64,000 bases of DNA, taken from Fistularia commersonii (Eukaryota; Chordata; Actinopteri; Syngnathiformes; Fistulariidae). Under the pieces are notes generated by a model that was not told the DNA's origin, did not search any database, and was given only the letters and a program-made list of their open reading frames with translations. Where the stretch lies: the NCBI GenBank assembly GCA_037954325.1, contig JBBMNZ010000019.1, positions 7,950,501 through 8,014,500 of the forward strand, in the 5' to 3' direction. Made by a program: the position numbers and the translations under genes. Below are positions 1 through 12,200 of the stretch, piece by piece; the first letter of the stretch is position 1, and each line of letters starts with the position of its first letter.

Positions 1-1500
1 TTTTCCCATATTTTTTTGGTTTGTTATACTCATCCCGTTCTTCTCTTTGAGTGTTTTTCTGCTTGTGGCTGAGTCATACCACCCACTAAAGTTGTTTTAT
101 GGTTGGAGTAAAGTAAGAGTTACAGTGTGGATAAGACTGAGGTAGACACAGAGGTAGAGATAAAAATGAAAGTCAGTACAAGCTTTTTTGAGAATAAATG
201 TTATACTCCTGTTCTACCTGTAAGTGACCCCTTCTCCTTTGCTATCCCCGGGGGTTTTGACCATAATTAAAACAAATATGTCTGGCAGTTTGAGGGAGTT
301 TGAGGGAGAGGGTGAAAAATATCATTGAATTATCTACATGACTGGCCTGTGGTAGTCATCATTTCAATACCAATGCAACACACTGAAAACATGGCTATTT
401 TTGGTACAATTAGATCTGATTCACGAGTCAGCAGGCAACAGCTTCTATGCTGGTTGGCATTTGATACATTTAATTTGGACGAACACTCATATCAAATTTG
501 ATAAGCGTGGTGTATTGCTGCCTGAAATTGAGTGTATAATTCTGTAAACAGGACACTGACAAAGAATGGGTTTTTATTTTGTCAGCACCGTGTCCTCTTC
601 CCAAGGTGCTTCCTGGTCCTGTATTTACCATTTGTACACAATATAACACCTTCCGTTTTCTTGAATGGCTTAATAGCCTCAAGTGTTAAGCTATACTTGT
701 GTTCATGAATGCATAGTCTATTTGTTTGTGTTTGATTGTGCAGATGTAGTAATGTCATAGTGTTTGTATGCACAATACAGTTCAATGATTTACATGTTTC
801 TTCAAATTACTGCAACAAATACCTCTGTTTTAGAATTTTGGATTGTCATTTACCAGCACTGATACCTTAAACATATTGGGGAATTACATTGTTGATGTCC
901 TGCTTTTCAACCTTTAATGAAAAAATAAAGAGTGAACTATCAAATGTTCTTTTCAAAATGTTTTTTTTTTTTCTTTATTCTGCCAATGATAGACAGGGAA
1001 GAGGTAGGAATATCAAAATAAGCCCCAGGAAAACGCATAAAGGAAAAGCTGAATTTGAAACCAGCCGCATTCATATTGTCCCCACACAATATCATACTTA
1101 TAGAATGGCAGTCTGTGCAAATCAGAAAGCAATAAAGTACTAGCCCTTTTTTGGACAGGTTTATTGCCTACTTATGCAATTATGAATTTCCCAGAGGTAC
1201 AAAAAACGACAAAATTGCGCCTTTGGCTGTGTATAATTTGTTCCCAAAGATAATTGTATGAACTGCAAAAGTTATCTTCTGTGTTCAAAGCTATTTGATA
1301 GCATAGTGCATGGTGCTATAAGCTTGTGGGAGCGCGTTGTTGTGTAAAACGAACAGCAATTGTTAAAACAATCCTACACGCCAAGGAAAATAACTTGTTC
1401 TCACAAGATATAATTCTGCGGACGCAACAAATACATTGTTAAAAAGGGGGGAGGGACTTTTAAATTTGAAGAACAAGTGTAATTACAGAGCAGTCCTACA
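1..1500. other. Upstream intergenic sequence, no gene seen
   Basis: This is AT-rich sequence with scattered short open frames that have no codon bias, no splice context and no similarity I recognise. Position 961 onward has a short T run. I see no RNA gene or repeat family here. It probably holds distal promoter sequence of mpdz. Confidence 0.6.
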
Positions 1501-1518
1501 GAATGGCTGGTAGCATGT

Positions 1519-1850
1519 AGCCGTATTATAAAGAGGCGATATCATAAATAATAACAAACGCAGGGGTCTTTGTTTATCCAGACAGAACGTTGGAAACGTT
1601 AAAGAAACGTTCGTTTTCCGGGAGCAGATCACCGGGCCTGTCGCGCCACGCCAGGATGCAGCAACAGCCAGCAAGCGGCGCTTCAGCTCCAGCAGCCAGA
1701 CGCTGCGACCCGCCGGGTCTGACTGAGTCCGCAGAGGATCGAGTTACGTTACGCCCCATCTTTAAGCCCCGGTCAGTGCGCCGTTAGCCGCCGGACAACA
1801 GACCATTGGATACCGGACGCGGGGGACGCGAAGCTCAACACCCATGTAAG
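1519..1850 (+). promoter_or_regulatory. mpdz: Candidate mpdz core promoter and GC-rich first-exon region
   Basis: Base composition changes sharply here, from AT-rich flanks to GC-rich sequence with many CpGs. The CpG-rich character resumes inside intron 1 (about 1980-2250). A TATA-like TATAAAG lies at 1527-1533, which would put a start site near 1560. The GC-rich block ends at a strong donor (GTAAGTT at 1846). The link to mpdz is inferred from position, since the first coding exon is 2 kb downstream on the same strand. The start site is not determined. Confidence 0.5.
1560..1845 (+). other. mpdz: mpdz exon 1, non-coding (5' UTR); left edge uncertain
   Basis: The right edge is set by a consensus donor, CCCAT|GTAAGTT, at 1845/1846. 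The left edge is a guess from the TATA-like sequence. The exon contains an upstream ORF: ATG at 1656, 43 codons, stop ending at 1787, with G at -3. The last two bases, AT, join the G that opens exon 2, so splicing creates a further ATG followed by CCT and TGA, a two-codon upstream ORF. Both could dampen translation of the main frame. Confidence 0.5.
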
Positions 1851-3830
1851 TTAAGAGTTTTCCGACGAAGTTTGCCCCTAAGAAGTATGATTAAAAGCAT
1901 GAGGGAACTCCTGCTCCGGAAAGAGGCGGTTTTGTTTCACCGTTTTTTGTGACGCGTATGAGAGGGAAAATACTCGGATGTCACGATGTTTCCGACGCGT
2001 CGAGGATGGATTCAAGCGGCTTTAAGTGCTGCTTTTCGGATCGAACCTGTGAGGGGAGTAAAAAGTGGCATTGGATGCCAAAGGCGATCACGCAGTACGA
2101 CTTCTCTAGCGTCTCCCGAGTTTAGTAGCCTGTTGCTTTCCTGCCCCATCGATGAAACGGGACAGGAGGAGGAGTTGAGTAAAGCGGATTGTCCAAAGTT
2201 CCTCGGCGACCGTATTGAGAATAAAAGCGAACCTCGTATGACAAGCAAACGTCGTAAGAAGCCACAGGCGTTTGGGCCTATATAAATGCAGCAATTATGA
2301 TTTTGTAAACATCACAACACACTTCGACGCGGCAATTGCAAAACCATGTTGTGATCGGTCGTCACGGGAAAACACACCCATGACTTCGAAAGCGGCAAAT
2401 ATCACCTTTAAACTTCTTCGTGTCATGGAGTGCAAGTCCCCTGGACATTATCAATTCACCTTTCCAAGCCTCATTTCAGTTGCTATAAATATTAGATAAG
2501 CGAAGGTCAGAAACATTAGCCAAACATGTCAATTATAGGCTTATATAATGGAAGTTTGTGGATGCATATTTGACCCTCAGTCAGCATTTCTATGCAGATC
2601 ATTAAGTACACTCAGGTCGATCCACCAGTACTCGTGCGAAATATTTACATTTTTATCCACATATAGGTACTTTTAAAATACATCAACAGTTATTCATTCT
2701 TACGTCACTATGACTATAATTGAAGATACATCAGCATGTAAAATGTGATCATTATCAGTCAAAAACGAGGTCACCACATTCCCGCTTTCCAACAGTCGGT
2801 CAGTCACTGTGAAAGCTGCCAAAGAAACAAAGATAAACAAAGAGTCACTGCAGTGATCCCGTTGCCTCACATACTCCAGCTATTCTAAGAGTCTATACAA
2901 GGCTTTTAATTATCTTACCAATCTCCTTTAATCTTGCAATGTCTCCCTGAGTCATGTCATGTTTGTGTCAAAGTCACCTCAGTAATGTCATTCCAAGAGT
3001 GTGGTTAGACAGATACCACCATCCTATTCATAAATGCATCAGTCAAATAAAATGGAAGACTGCCTTGGTGTGTCACCGCATGATTTATAATTTCAGTGGG
3101 ATCCTTAATTACAACAGTTCTGTTTCCACTGTTTTACAGAATCCTTTTTACTATTTTTCTGAAATTGTGTGATAAAGATAAATTTGGGACAAATGTATAT
3201 TTTTTCCAGCTGTTTGGATTACTATTATTTGCTAATTGAGTAATGATTAGTTGATTAAGATGTTGATACAGTTTTTTATATTTCGTAAAGCACTTCAATA
3301 ATCATTTCAGTTTTAAAATAATTTCAATGTATAATTTGATTAAGAAATTGAGACTTATATATGAATGTCTGCCAAGGTCTTTAGGCTGCTTGTGATAACT
3401 AAGAATATCACTTGAATGACAATGACTGAATGCAGACTGCAAACTGCAAGAAATCCGGAAAAAAGTCCAAGCAATGGTGCTAATCCAACAAAAAGAGCAT
3501 TAATAAAATATAACAACCGATAGCTGATAAATGCTCAAACAGCCGTGTTGAAAAGAAACAATCCACAGCAGGGATGCAGTAAATTGCCTGTGTTTCATTT
3601 GTTAATCTTTGACGTTATGGGTTACAATCCCAATAGATATGCCCAACCTTGATGAATTAAAGTGTCATATTATAAACATACAGTAAACTAGTTGTAGTGC
3701 AATGCAATCCTGCACTTGCTTTCTCTTTGTTTGGAATGTTTTGTGTAGAAAACATATAACTGAGTGAAAAGGTATCTCAATATTAGGTTCTGTGCTTATT
3801 GTTGCTCACATAATGTACTTTGCTTTTCAG
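1846..3830 (+). other. mpdz: mpdz intron 1
   Basis: The intron runs from GTAAGTT to a TGCTTTTCAG acceptor. Its first 400 bases stay CpG-rich. An open frame of 99 codons at 1986-2285 lies in that CpG-rich part and is probably chance, because stops are rare at this composition. The rest is ordinary AT-rich sequence with no repeat I recognise. Confidence 0.55.
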
Positions 3831-6214
3831 GCCTTGAAAGTTGTGACAAACCTGTTAAGAAAAAAATCACATACCTCTGGAGTTTGGAAAAATGATTGAA
3901 ACAATGGGTGAGTCTTATTGTAAAAAATTATAGTTTGAATGATGGTATCTCTTAATTGTTATTTCTTCCTATTATTTTGTTTTTGATTTTCTCCTCCCAT
4001 GTTACCTACAGTAAGAGTTTAACAGATAATTAACTCAAGAGGAATTAGTTTTTTGAGTATTGCAAAGTCTTTTTGAAAAGTTGCTGATGTATTTTCTGTC
4101 TACTGCTTAATAGATTAATCAGCAAATAGTTTGCTATTGTTCTGATTATAAGAGGCCTATGTCAGCTTCAGCTGAAAATGTTATGACTATAATAAATAGG
4201 ACAGATGACACCATATATGCTTTTTCGATATACTTTTATACTTTTTCAAATACTTTTTTTTTCCTTCTGAAGAGTGTGTTCACTGTTGGTCCTGTCCTGC
4301 TGCGTTTATCTCAACAAGTGTATGAAGCCTTGGAATCACTTTTAACAATCGCACATTGCCAGATTTGCTGCCGAATTAACAAGTGTTGCCTTATACTGTA
4401 TATTCTTGTGTTTATAATCATAATCTTTTCCCAACTTAGACACATCGAGTCATATTGGTGCTGCCAGACTCTTTCTTATAAGCAACAAAAGATTGTCACT
4501 ATAAACATGGTTGTGATCTGCACAGCATGTCGTTTTTACAATTTTCTAAATTGAAATTTGAAATGATATAGTTTATCTGTTTTTGTCACAAAGACTTAGC
4601 CCTAAACCTTTAAGGGATACACCAGCTTATTGAGAACTTGTGTTCTTGTGTTCTGATCCCTCATGATCATAAGATGGGAAGATGGATGTTCTTCTCTGCT
4701 GTGGGTTTTAATGGGGTTGCAAGAAATCAATCTTCTGTATGTTAGCTAAGCATAATGAATATCAGCACAGAGTTGCCTTGGTAAACACGTTGGTGTCGAG
4801 TCTCGTGTTTTCTACTGCTTATAAAGAGAGGGCTTTCATAATCCTGCCCTTCTACAAGGCAAACTGATGAATTCTCAAAAAAATCAGTCTGTTTCTTTTA
4901 CTCTACATTCCTTCAACAGACGGAAATCAATGGATTTTACCTGTGCGATTTTTATTTTCTAAAAGCAAAAATTTTTTGCACAGAAACAACTAGCATGTAA
5001 AAATTTGGGTTTACTTAGTATCATACATACACCAATTGGTAAAAGTGGGGTACTTGCGTCATTTGGAAGATAAGGTAAATGTTATGTGAAATACTTTGTG
5101 TACTTCAGTCTGGCAATTCATATGGCCCACTCCCAGAACTTCCTATGTTTTGAATGTGCAATAAATAGACAAACACAAATTCCTGCTATGTCCTCAAGGC
5201 GACCCTCAGACAGAGAACACTGAGGCAGGGGAAATGAATTTCAGATTTACTAATACCTACAAAGTACCAAATCGAAAAAAAAGTGTGCTTAGGCTCACAT
5301 TTTGTTGGCTTGTTTACAACTATTGTTCAAACAACAAAGCTTCTCAATGTGAAAAGTCCTGTAGACCTTGTGCACATAGTATTAAGTGTTAGTCACAGCT
5401 GGTGAGTCCCGGAAATTGCTTCACTTTTGTCCAGATGACATTGGACTGGCCCATCCTCACTAACAAGCCACTCTGGAGTAGCTTGATGGTGGAGCTTATG
5501 CAGGGTCCGGAAACCTTCTAGCAGCAGACCTGGTTATTTTATCACTCCCTCCTGACACTCATTCTATCCTGATGTGCAACCTAACATTAACTCAAAAGGC
5601 AAAAAGGAAATGTTGCTATTTTGAAAACAACCAGTGCATGGAAAATGTAGTTTTTCTGTGCTGATGAAAAACCTGAAGCAAGGTGATTTCGATATGGGAG
5701 GGTCCATTGAGCGCCAGTCAGCCTTGGCTAAGCCTACAGATTGTGATGTGGCTCTTTTCTATTCTTCTGCTGTGTCTAATTTACATGTCATCATTGAACA
5801 AAGAAATAAGTATAAGGGATGTGATCACTGAATTCTGGATACTTCATCAATAAATAAATTAACAAAGCTAAATTAAGCATGGTAAATGGTGCCCGAACAT
5901 CCTTCATTTGTTTTCTACCTCTGCTGATTTGTTGATAATCTTCCTGTGCTCATCACCCCCTCTCCACCTTTATCTTTCCCACTCCTCCCTGCATCCACTT
6001 CCCTTGCTCTGGCTGATGCTGTCACTGAAATATGTGATGGCTTGCAGATACACAACGTGCCTTGCAGGCGGTGGAGCGTCTCCAGGCCAAACTGAAAGAG
6101 AGGGGGGAGGTGCCCACAGAGGAGAAGCTTAGCCTTCTTAAATCGGTGCTCCAGAGCCCCCTCTTCCACCAGATTCTGGCCTTACAGAAGTCCATCCAGC
6201 ATTTAAAAGACCAG
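3831..6214 (+). CDS. mpdz: mpdz exons 2-3: start codon and L27 domain
   Basis: Exon 2 is 3831-3907. It is 5' UTR up to the ATG at 3892, then MIETM, and ends in phase 1. Exon 3 is 6048-6214. Together they encode residues 1-61, an all-helical L27 domain with the pattern AVERLQAKLKERG, then KLSLLKSVLQSPLFHQIL, ending HLKDQ. L27 domains form heterotetramers; in this family the partner is PALS1, which ties the scaffold to Crumbs. Splice sites are TTTTCAG/G before exon 2, G|GTGAGT after it, GCTTGCAG/A before exon 3 and CCAG|GTCAGT after it. The intron between them (3908-6047) holds nothing I recognise. Confidence 0.93.
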
Positions 6215-9200
6215 GTCAGTCAAACATCAGGACCATGACTTTAACTTTACTTTATGAAATGCTTGTACTTTCTTAGTTGGACATCTAGTGATAAGCATTA
6301 TGAAATGCATTATAAAATGGAACAAAGACATGAACAGTGTTTCCTTGGTTCGTAGAAGTCAACGTTCTTCCTATTGTGTCAGATAATGTCCAGTGCTTTT
6401 AACCTCTATGATCACATCAGGCAATATTTTCTCCTCTCTCAAAATCTGCAGTGTATTTTCAAAAGACATTACGAATAAATCTGGTAATGCAAGAAATGTT
6501 GTCATAGATGCTTCTATGGTTCTCTGCCATCACTGCATGGTGTTACAACACTGCAAAGTAATTATAAACTCATTTTATGTACTGCATATGAGAACACGTT
6601 TGATTTTTAGATATTGAAAATGAGGTGGTTAGTATTCCCGGCCTGAATGGGCAGGGGAAAAGTGAACATGTTAAATTGGAAAGACAATGCTGAATACAAA
6701 TGAGTGATGCTCAATTCCTTGGATGCAAAGGTGCCGTGCAAAGGTCATTAAAAGGTTGCAAGGTTATGGTCATTTATAGTTCTGCATAATTAGTGCTTAG
6801 TACAGCTTGCCAACATGGCAGATGGCAGCATTATACTTAGTTAGTGCAGAAATAATAAAAGCTGGAGTGATGAGAAAGAGGAGCTAATTTTATTACACTT
6901 ATAGAGGATTTGAACAGGTTGAAGAAGGGGAAGGGGCTGTATTTACAGCCCTTATGTTCCTCTATGCAAATATACTTATATTTAAGTGTTTGCAGGTTAC
7001 TGCAACAGTGCCCCCATGTTAAAGTGTAGTGACATTTTGATGTTGAGCCATTTAAGAATCCTTTGAGCGCAGAGTACAGCTCTAAGCAATATTTTGTAAT
7101 ATTTATATTTCCTGATCACATCAAAGTTAATGTCTGCTGAGGTTCTATATATCAGGGCTTGAACTCTTGAGCGTATTCTAGCACCTTTTCTATTAAACTC
7201 CTAACTTTCCTGAATCTCCATTGTGTTAAACTGCCACTGAAACTTCCAAATAGCCATAAACATTTTATTTATTTCATGTACATTACACAATCACATGAGA
7301 TGTGAGAAAAAAATCTTCCATGTAGGTGAAGGATGTGTTTTAAATCTGCTTATGCTATTTTGTGCTCTTTGGTTGAATGTCTGATATACAGTGAGATAGA
7401 ATACTTGTGTATCTGTTTTGGGGATATATTGTGTATTCTCATGATTTTCATCCAATTAATTTTCAAAGGTGCTGAAATTGAGTACAAATAACGTCACATG
7501 GTTGTTTATTTTTGACTGTGAAAATGCTAACCAGTGCAGAATATTGGCACAGAGAACCTGAGCCATGTACACTGCAATAGGAATTGCAGGCTTATTCAGT
7601 AGTCTATTCAGTAGTCTATTGTGAGAAGTTTCATTTCACCTTGACTTCATTCAGAAACTCCAAAGTAAAAAACAAGATTCACGTATCCCTCAAAGCTTAA
7701 ATGATTTTTTTTAATGGAACCCTTAACTTTTATTTTTGAACTTTAGTGTTTACTTTAGCACCAGACGCCCCTTCTCCCTTCAATCCTTATTGCTGTAGTC
7801 CCCCAAGTGTCAAAGTTTCAATTCTAATATTGGAAAATTAGGAGACATAGTTGGTACGCAGTCAGGGGATATTTCTGAAGCTGATTCTCCCAGGTGAAAA
7901 TTGAACTTTTGAGTGGAGGCAAAGACCTCTTAGGTCACAGTGAAAAGGCCCAGGGTAAGCATTAGAAAAATAGAGCCAAAAATATGTGAGCTATGCAGTG
8001 GGAGGCAGTGATGCCAGAGCATTCTTCCCCTTGTGTAATTTAGATTATTAAAACCCTGCTGACATGTTTGTGTTAAGCTTATGCCTAAACAGGTATGTTC
8101 CGATGTTTGGATATGCTGCTGCATGTGTTTGATGAACAGCATTTGTGAATTAAACCTACTTTCTAGTTTGCACAGCTATTCATTTTAGAGACGACAACCA
8201 ATTGATGGGTTTATAGTGCAACTGCATTTTTAATGCGGTTAAATCCAGCGACTTTTTTGTATAAATGGTGTATTCTTTGAAAGTTTCTGTCCTCTGGCTC
8301 TGTTAGTTAGGCAATGCAAAACCCATGTCGCTATGGTTACAAGGCCCTACGCTCCAATGAAAAAGAGGTTGCTGCCGCTGTGTGAAGTGGGGCAGAAACA
8401 ATTTCTTAAATGTGCAAGAACCAAACTGGAACTTTAATCCTCTTAGCCAGGCCCCAGCTAACAAAGCTCATGCATGAGTACAACAACTTAGCACCATGCT
8501 ACGCTACTTTACCAAGCCGATAGGTTTTTGTTTACTGTGTAATGTACAAATATCTCCAGTCCATTGACTTTGGTTTTGAGGAGTAGTCAGGGACTTCTGT
8601 TAAAGAGGTATAATTTACTATGAATGTTTAGAGAGCAGTGAAAGTTGCAGACTAAACTTCCAAAAGCAAAGGCACAAGTTCACAAGGACAGTTTTAGCTT
8701 TGCAATGCCAAATGGAGGACTTATGGAAACACTCCTATGACTATATCTGTCCTTTTGAGTCAAATTCACATGGTTATAAACATTGCACCCTTTGCTAATG
8801 AAATTGGAAAAATGCAGTTTTATATATTTCTTGTTGTCACGGTATTCATTTATCACAACACCAAAGTCATTGCACTAATTAAAATCCAAACACATTAAGG
8901 CATCCAGATGGCCACTGATGATTTCCCCCCTCCATGATAGAAATATTGTGTTTGCAGCTTTGTTGTTGTTGGAAAAGCAGCTAAGAGCCATTATCTCCTG
9001 GAGGATTAGGCTACCGTGGATCCAGCTAATCATAGTGGGATAACAAGCAATCTCCCAGACTTGAGGGCTCTGCTTTCTGAAATTTATAAATGTCTATTTC
9101 CACACAGTAGTTGGAGTCTCTGCAGTAGCAGGAGTCCAAGGCTAACTAGAAATTGAGCAGGCAACATTTACACCCTAAATGCTGGAACAGCTGTGTGATT

Positions 9201-12200
9201 CTCAGCTTGGACAACATAATGTTTTTTATTGTGAAAAATGCATTTGTCAATGTTAGACTGTTTTTTTCAGCATCTGCTGTTTTTCTTTACAGCAGCAAGG
9301 GACTGTCCCATCGCCACACGGGAGTGACCTTGGTGATCACATCACAATAGTAAAACCCAATGGCTGCCAGGTTTCTAACTCAGACATGTCCTCTGCAGTA
9401 CATGTCAATGGAAACGCCTCAGCAGAGGATTTTGATCATATTATTCAAACCATGGCACAGGTATGACCCACTAGATAGCAAACTTTTCTAAATTAAAAAA
9501 AAAAAAAAAAAAAAAAAATCTGGGATAAATATTGATGGGACAATACAGGCTGAACAGGCTTCCTGCTGTTTTTGAAGTCTATTGTTATTCTCCCAGTAGG
9601 TTAATTACAACACTTTTTAAAATGTTTCGCTCATCTCACCCCCGCCCCCGTCACAAACTCATGTAGATCACCTTGAACAGGTCTTTCTCAGTTTAAACTG
9701 AATATCCAAAGACATTCAAAGACAAGAACTAGATTGCACACTGTTATTCTCCCCCGAGGTACTTCAAATAGACTTCTAAAGGCAGTCTGCAGCTTTGATG
9801 CTATAGTCATCGGAGCAAGGCCAACGTGTACTCAGTATGTTTGTGTGTGTACGTATGATGCAGGGACGCTTCGTGACCCATGTTGAGCTACAAAAGGTAG
9901 GGTCAGCAGGTCTGGGATTCAGTGTGGTTGGCCTCAAGAGTGAGAACCGCGGAGAGCTCGGCATCTTCATTCAGGAAATTCAAGCTGGAAGCGTGGCTCA
10001 CAGGTACTTGAGACTTGAGATGCCAATTTTAAATATCGGTGGGAACACACACCCTTCTGTTGCAAAACCATATCAAATAAATTCTCAGACAGCTCTGTAA
10101 GACTATAATTACAGTTTGAGCATTGGGATAAAATTTGAATTTAGAGATTTACATGACAGATGTCAGTCAAGATCCTATAACTTCTTTTCAACCTTATGAA
10201 TTTTCATGTTAGCCCCCCCTAATGCCCCCCTAGCGTTATCAATCTTGACTCTTATCAATTAAAAGTCACATAGTGGGGTTCAGGATTATACACTCATTGG
10301 GGCAAGGCGAATGGTTTCAAAGATCAAAATATTAGAAACAAATATCTTTTAAGCCAAAATCTTGACAGGTATACCATAAATCAAGAAATTCCTTTTTCTG
10401 AAAATTTTGCATGGAAAAAAAAAACATTTTAGCTAATCTCTAAAATCTTAATCTTATTTAACAACATTGAGCAAATTCTCTAAAATAATAGGAAATCACC
10501 AAGAAAGCAAGATGTAGCCGAAAATACTCTTTGCATCCTTCAGCAATTACTTGTGTATGTTCAAAACTATAGCCCTTTTTGTGGTGTGGAGGAGGACATA
10601 AAAAGTTTTGAGAACCACTGTTGATGACGATCCCTCTACCTCTCCAATACAGTGATGGGAAACTCAAAGAAGCAGACCAGATTTTGGCAATCAATGGCCA
10701 GCCTTTGGATCAGACAGTGACCCACCAGCAGGCTATCAGCATCCTGCAGAACGCTTCAGACAGAGTCCAGCTAACAGTGGCCAGAGGACCAATACCCCAG
10801 CTGGCAAGTCCTGTGGTGTCCCGCACGCCCTCTGCTGCCAGTACATTGTCAGCCAACTCTAGCGCGGTATAAAGACATTCCCTCACTAATGTCATGCGAA
10901 TAAAATTGGGAGCAGCTCCTGTGCATGGCAATTAGATGTAACAACTGCAGATACACAACATACACCCTGGTCCTTTTCAAACCACAAAATAAAACTACTT
11001 GATATTACTGTGAACCTGATACACCAAACAAAACAACTTTGATGGTCAGATGAATACTTTTTTGTTTTCCAAACAGAAGCCTGAAATCTACCAGACATGT
11101 CTATGCTCAACTGATTGTTCGTTCTCTTTTACTTATCCTAGTGGCAGCACGTGGAGACAGTTGAGCTTGTCAATGATGGGACTGGCCTCGGCTTTGGAAT
11201 TGTAGGAGGAAAAACGACTGGTGTCATTGTCAAAACTATTCTTCCTGGAGGTATAGCAGATCAGGTGATTGCACAGATGCCTCTGCATTATTGGGAAATT
11301 AGATTTTATAACAGATATGATTGCAATGGAGATTACTTGAATGCACGCAACTGGGAATTACCTGCCACTCTGCATTGTGTTGTTCTTATGTGTACCAGTC
11401 AAAATGTCATTCAAGGTTTTAATTTATGCTGATTTGAATTTGACATTAGGATGGGCGTTTGCGTAGCGGGGACCACATACTGAGAATTGGAGACACTGAC
11501 CTGTATGGCATGGGCAGTGAACAGGTGGCCCAGGTCCTTCGGCAGTGCGGCAACAGAGTGAAGCTGGTTGTCACCCGGGGTCCCATGGATGAGAACCCCT
11601 CTTTCTCAGCTGTCATGCCAGTGGTACTGCCAACTGTGAATGAGCAACAGGTGAAATGGACTCAAAAACAGTTACAACAAGGCTGTCTGTCAGATTGAAA
11701 CAGCTGTTATTGTTTGACAAAATGCCTCGATATGCGCTGAAGGTTATTGCATGATGATTGATTATCACTCGTTCCTTGAACCGGTATCTTACATGACTGG
11801 GAGGCTCAAGACGCTTATGAAAAAGTTCAGAAGCTGTTTTAGTGGTTGTTTGGAATGTTTCTTTTCTTCTGTATGTTATGTTATATCTTTGTTTTGTTGT
11901 CAGCAAATAATATTGACATTTCTTTGGCATTCTGGTTTTTACAGGCCTATGAAGATGAGGAAGCTGAAGCATTTGATGTTGTACTCGCCAAAAACACCCA
12001 GGGACTGGGAATCACTATTGCTGGCTATGTTGGAGATAAAAATTCAGGTGTGGAAATCCAGATATGCCATGTCTATTTGACTCTTGGTACCTTTCCCAAG
12101 AGTTCAAGAATCTGAAAATGGCCTTTTTTGATCAATGAAGTTGACTGTAAAGATCCATAGCTCAGATTTTGCTGGTGTACTCAAGTGGCCCCAAGTATAG

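Noticed and set aside
1986..2285. 99-codon open frame in intron 1
   Set aside because: It lies in CpG-rich sequence next to the promoter where stops are rare. No family resemblance, and overlapping open frames exist on the other strand.
4159..4554. 131-codon frame in intron 2
   Set aside because: Composition is typical of AT-rich intron (F, I, L, Y-rich translation), with no initiation or splice context.
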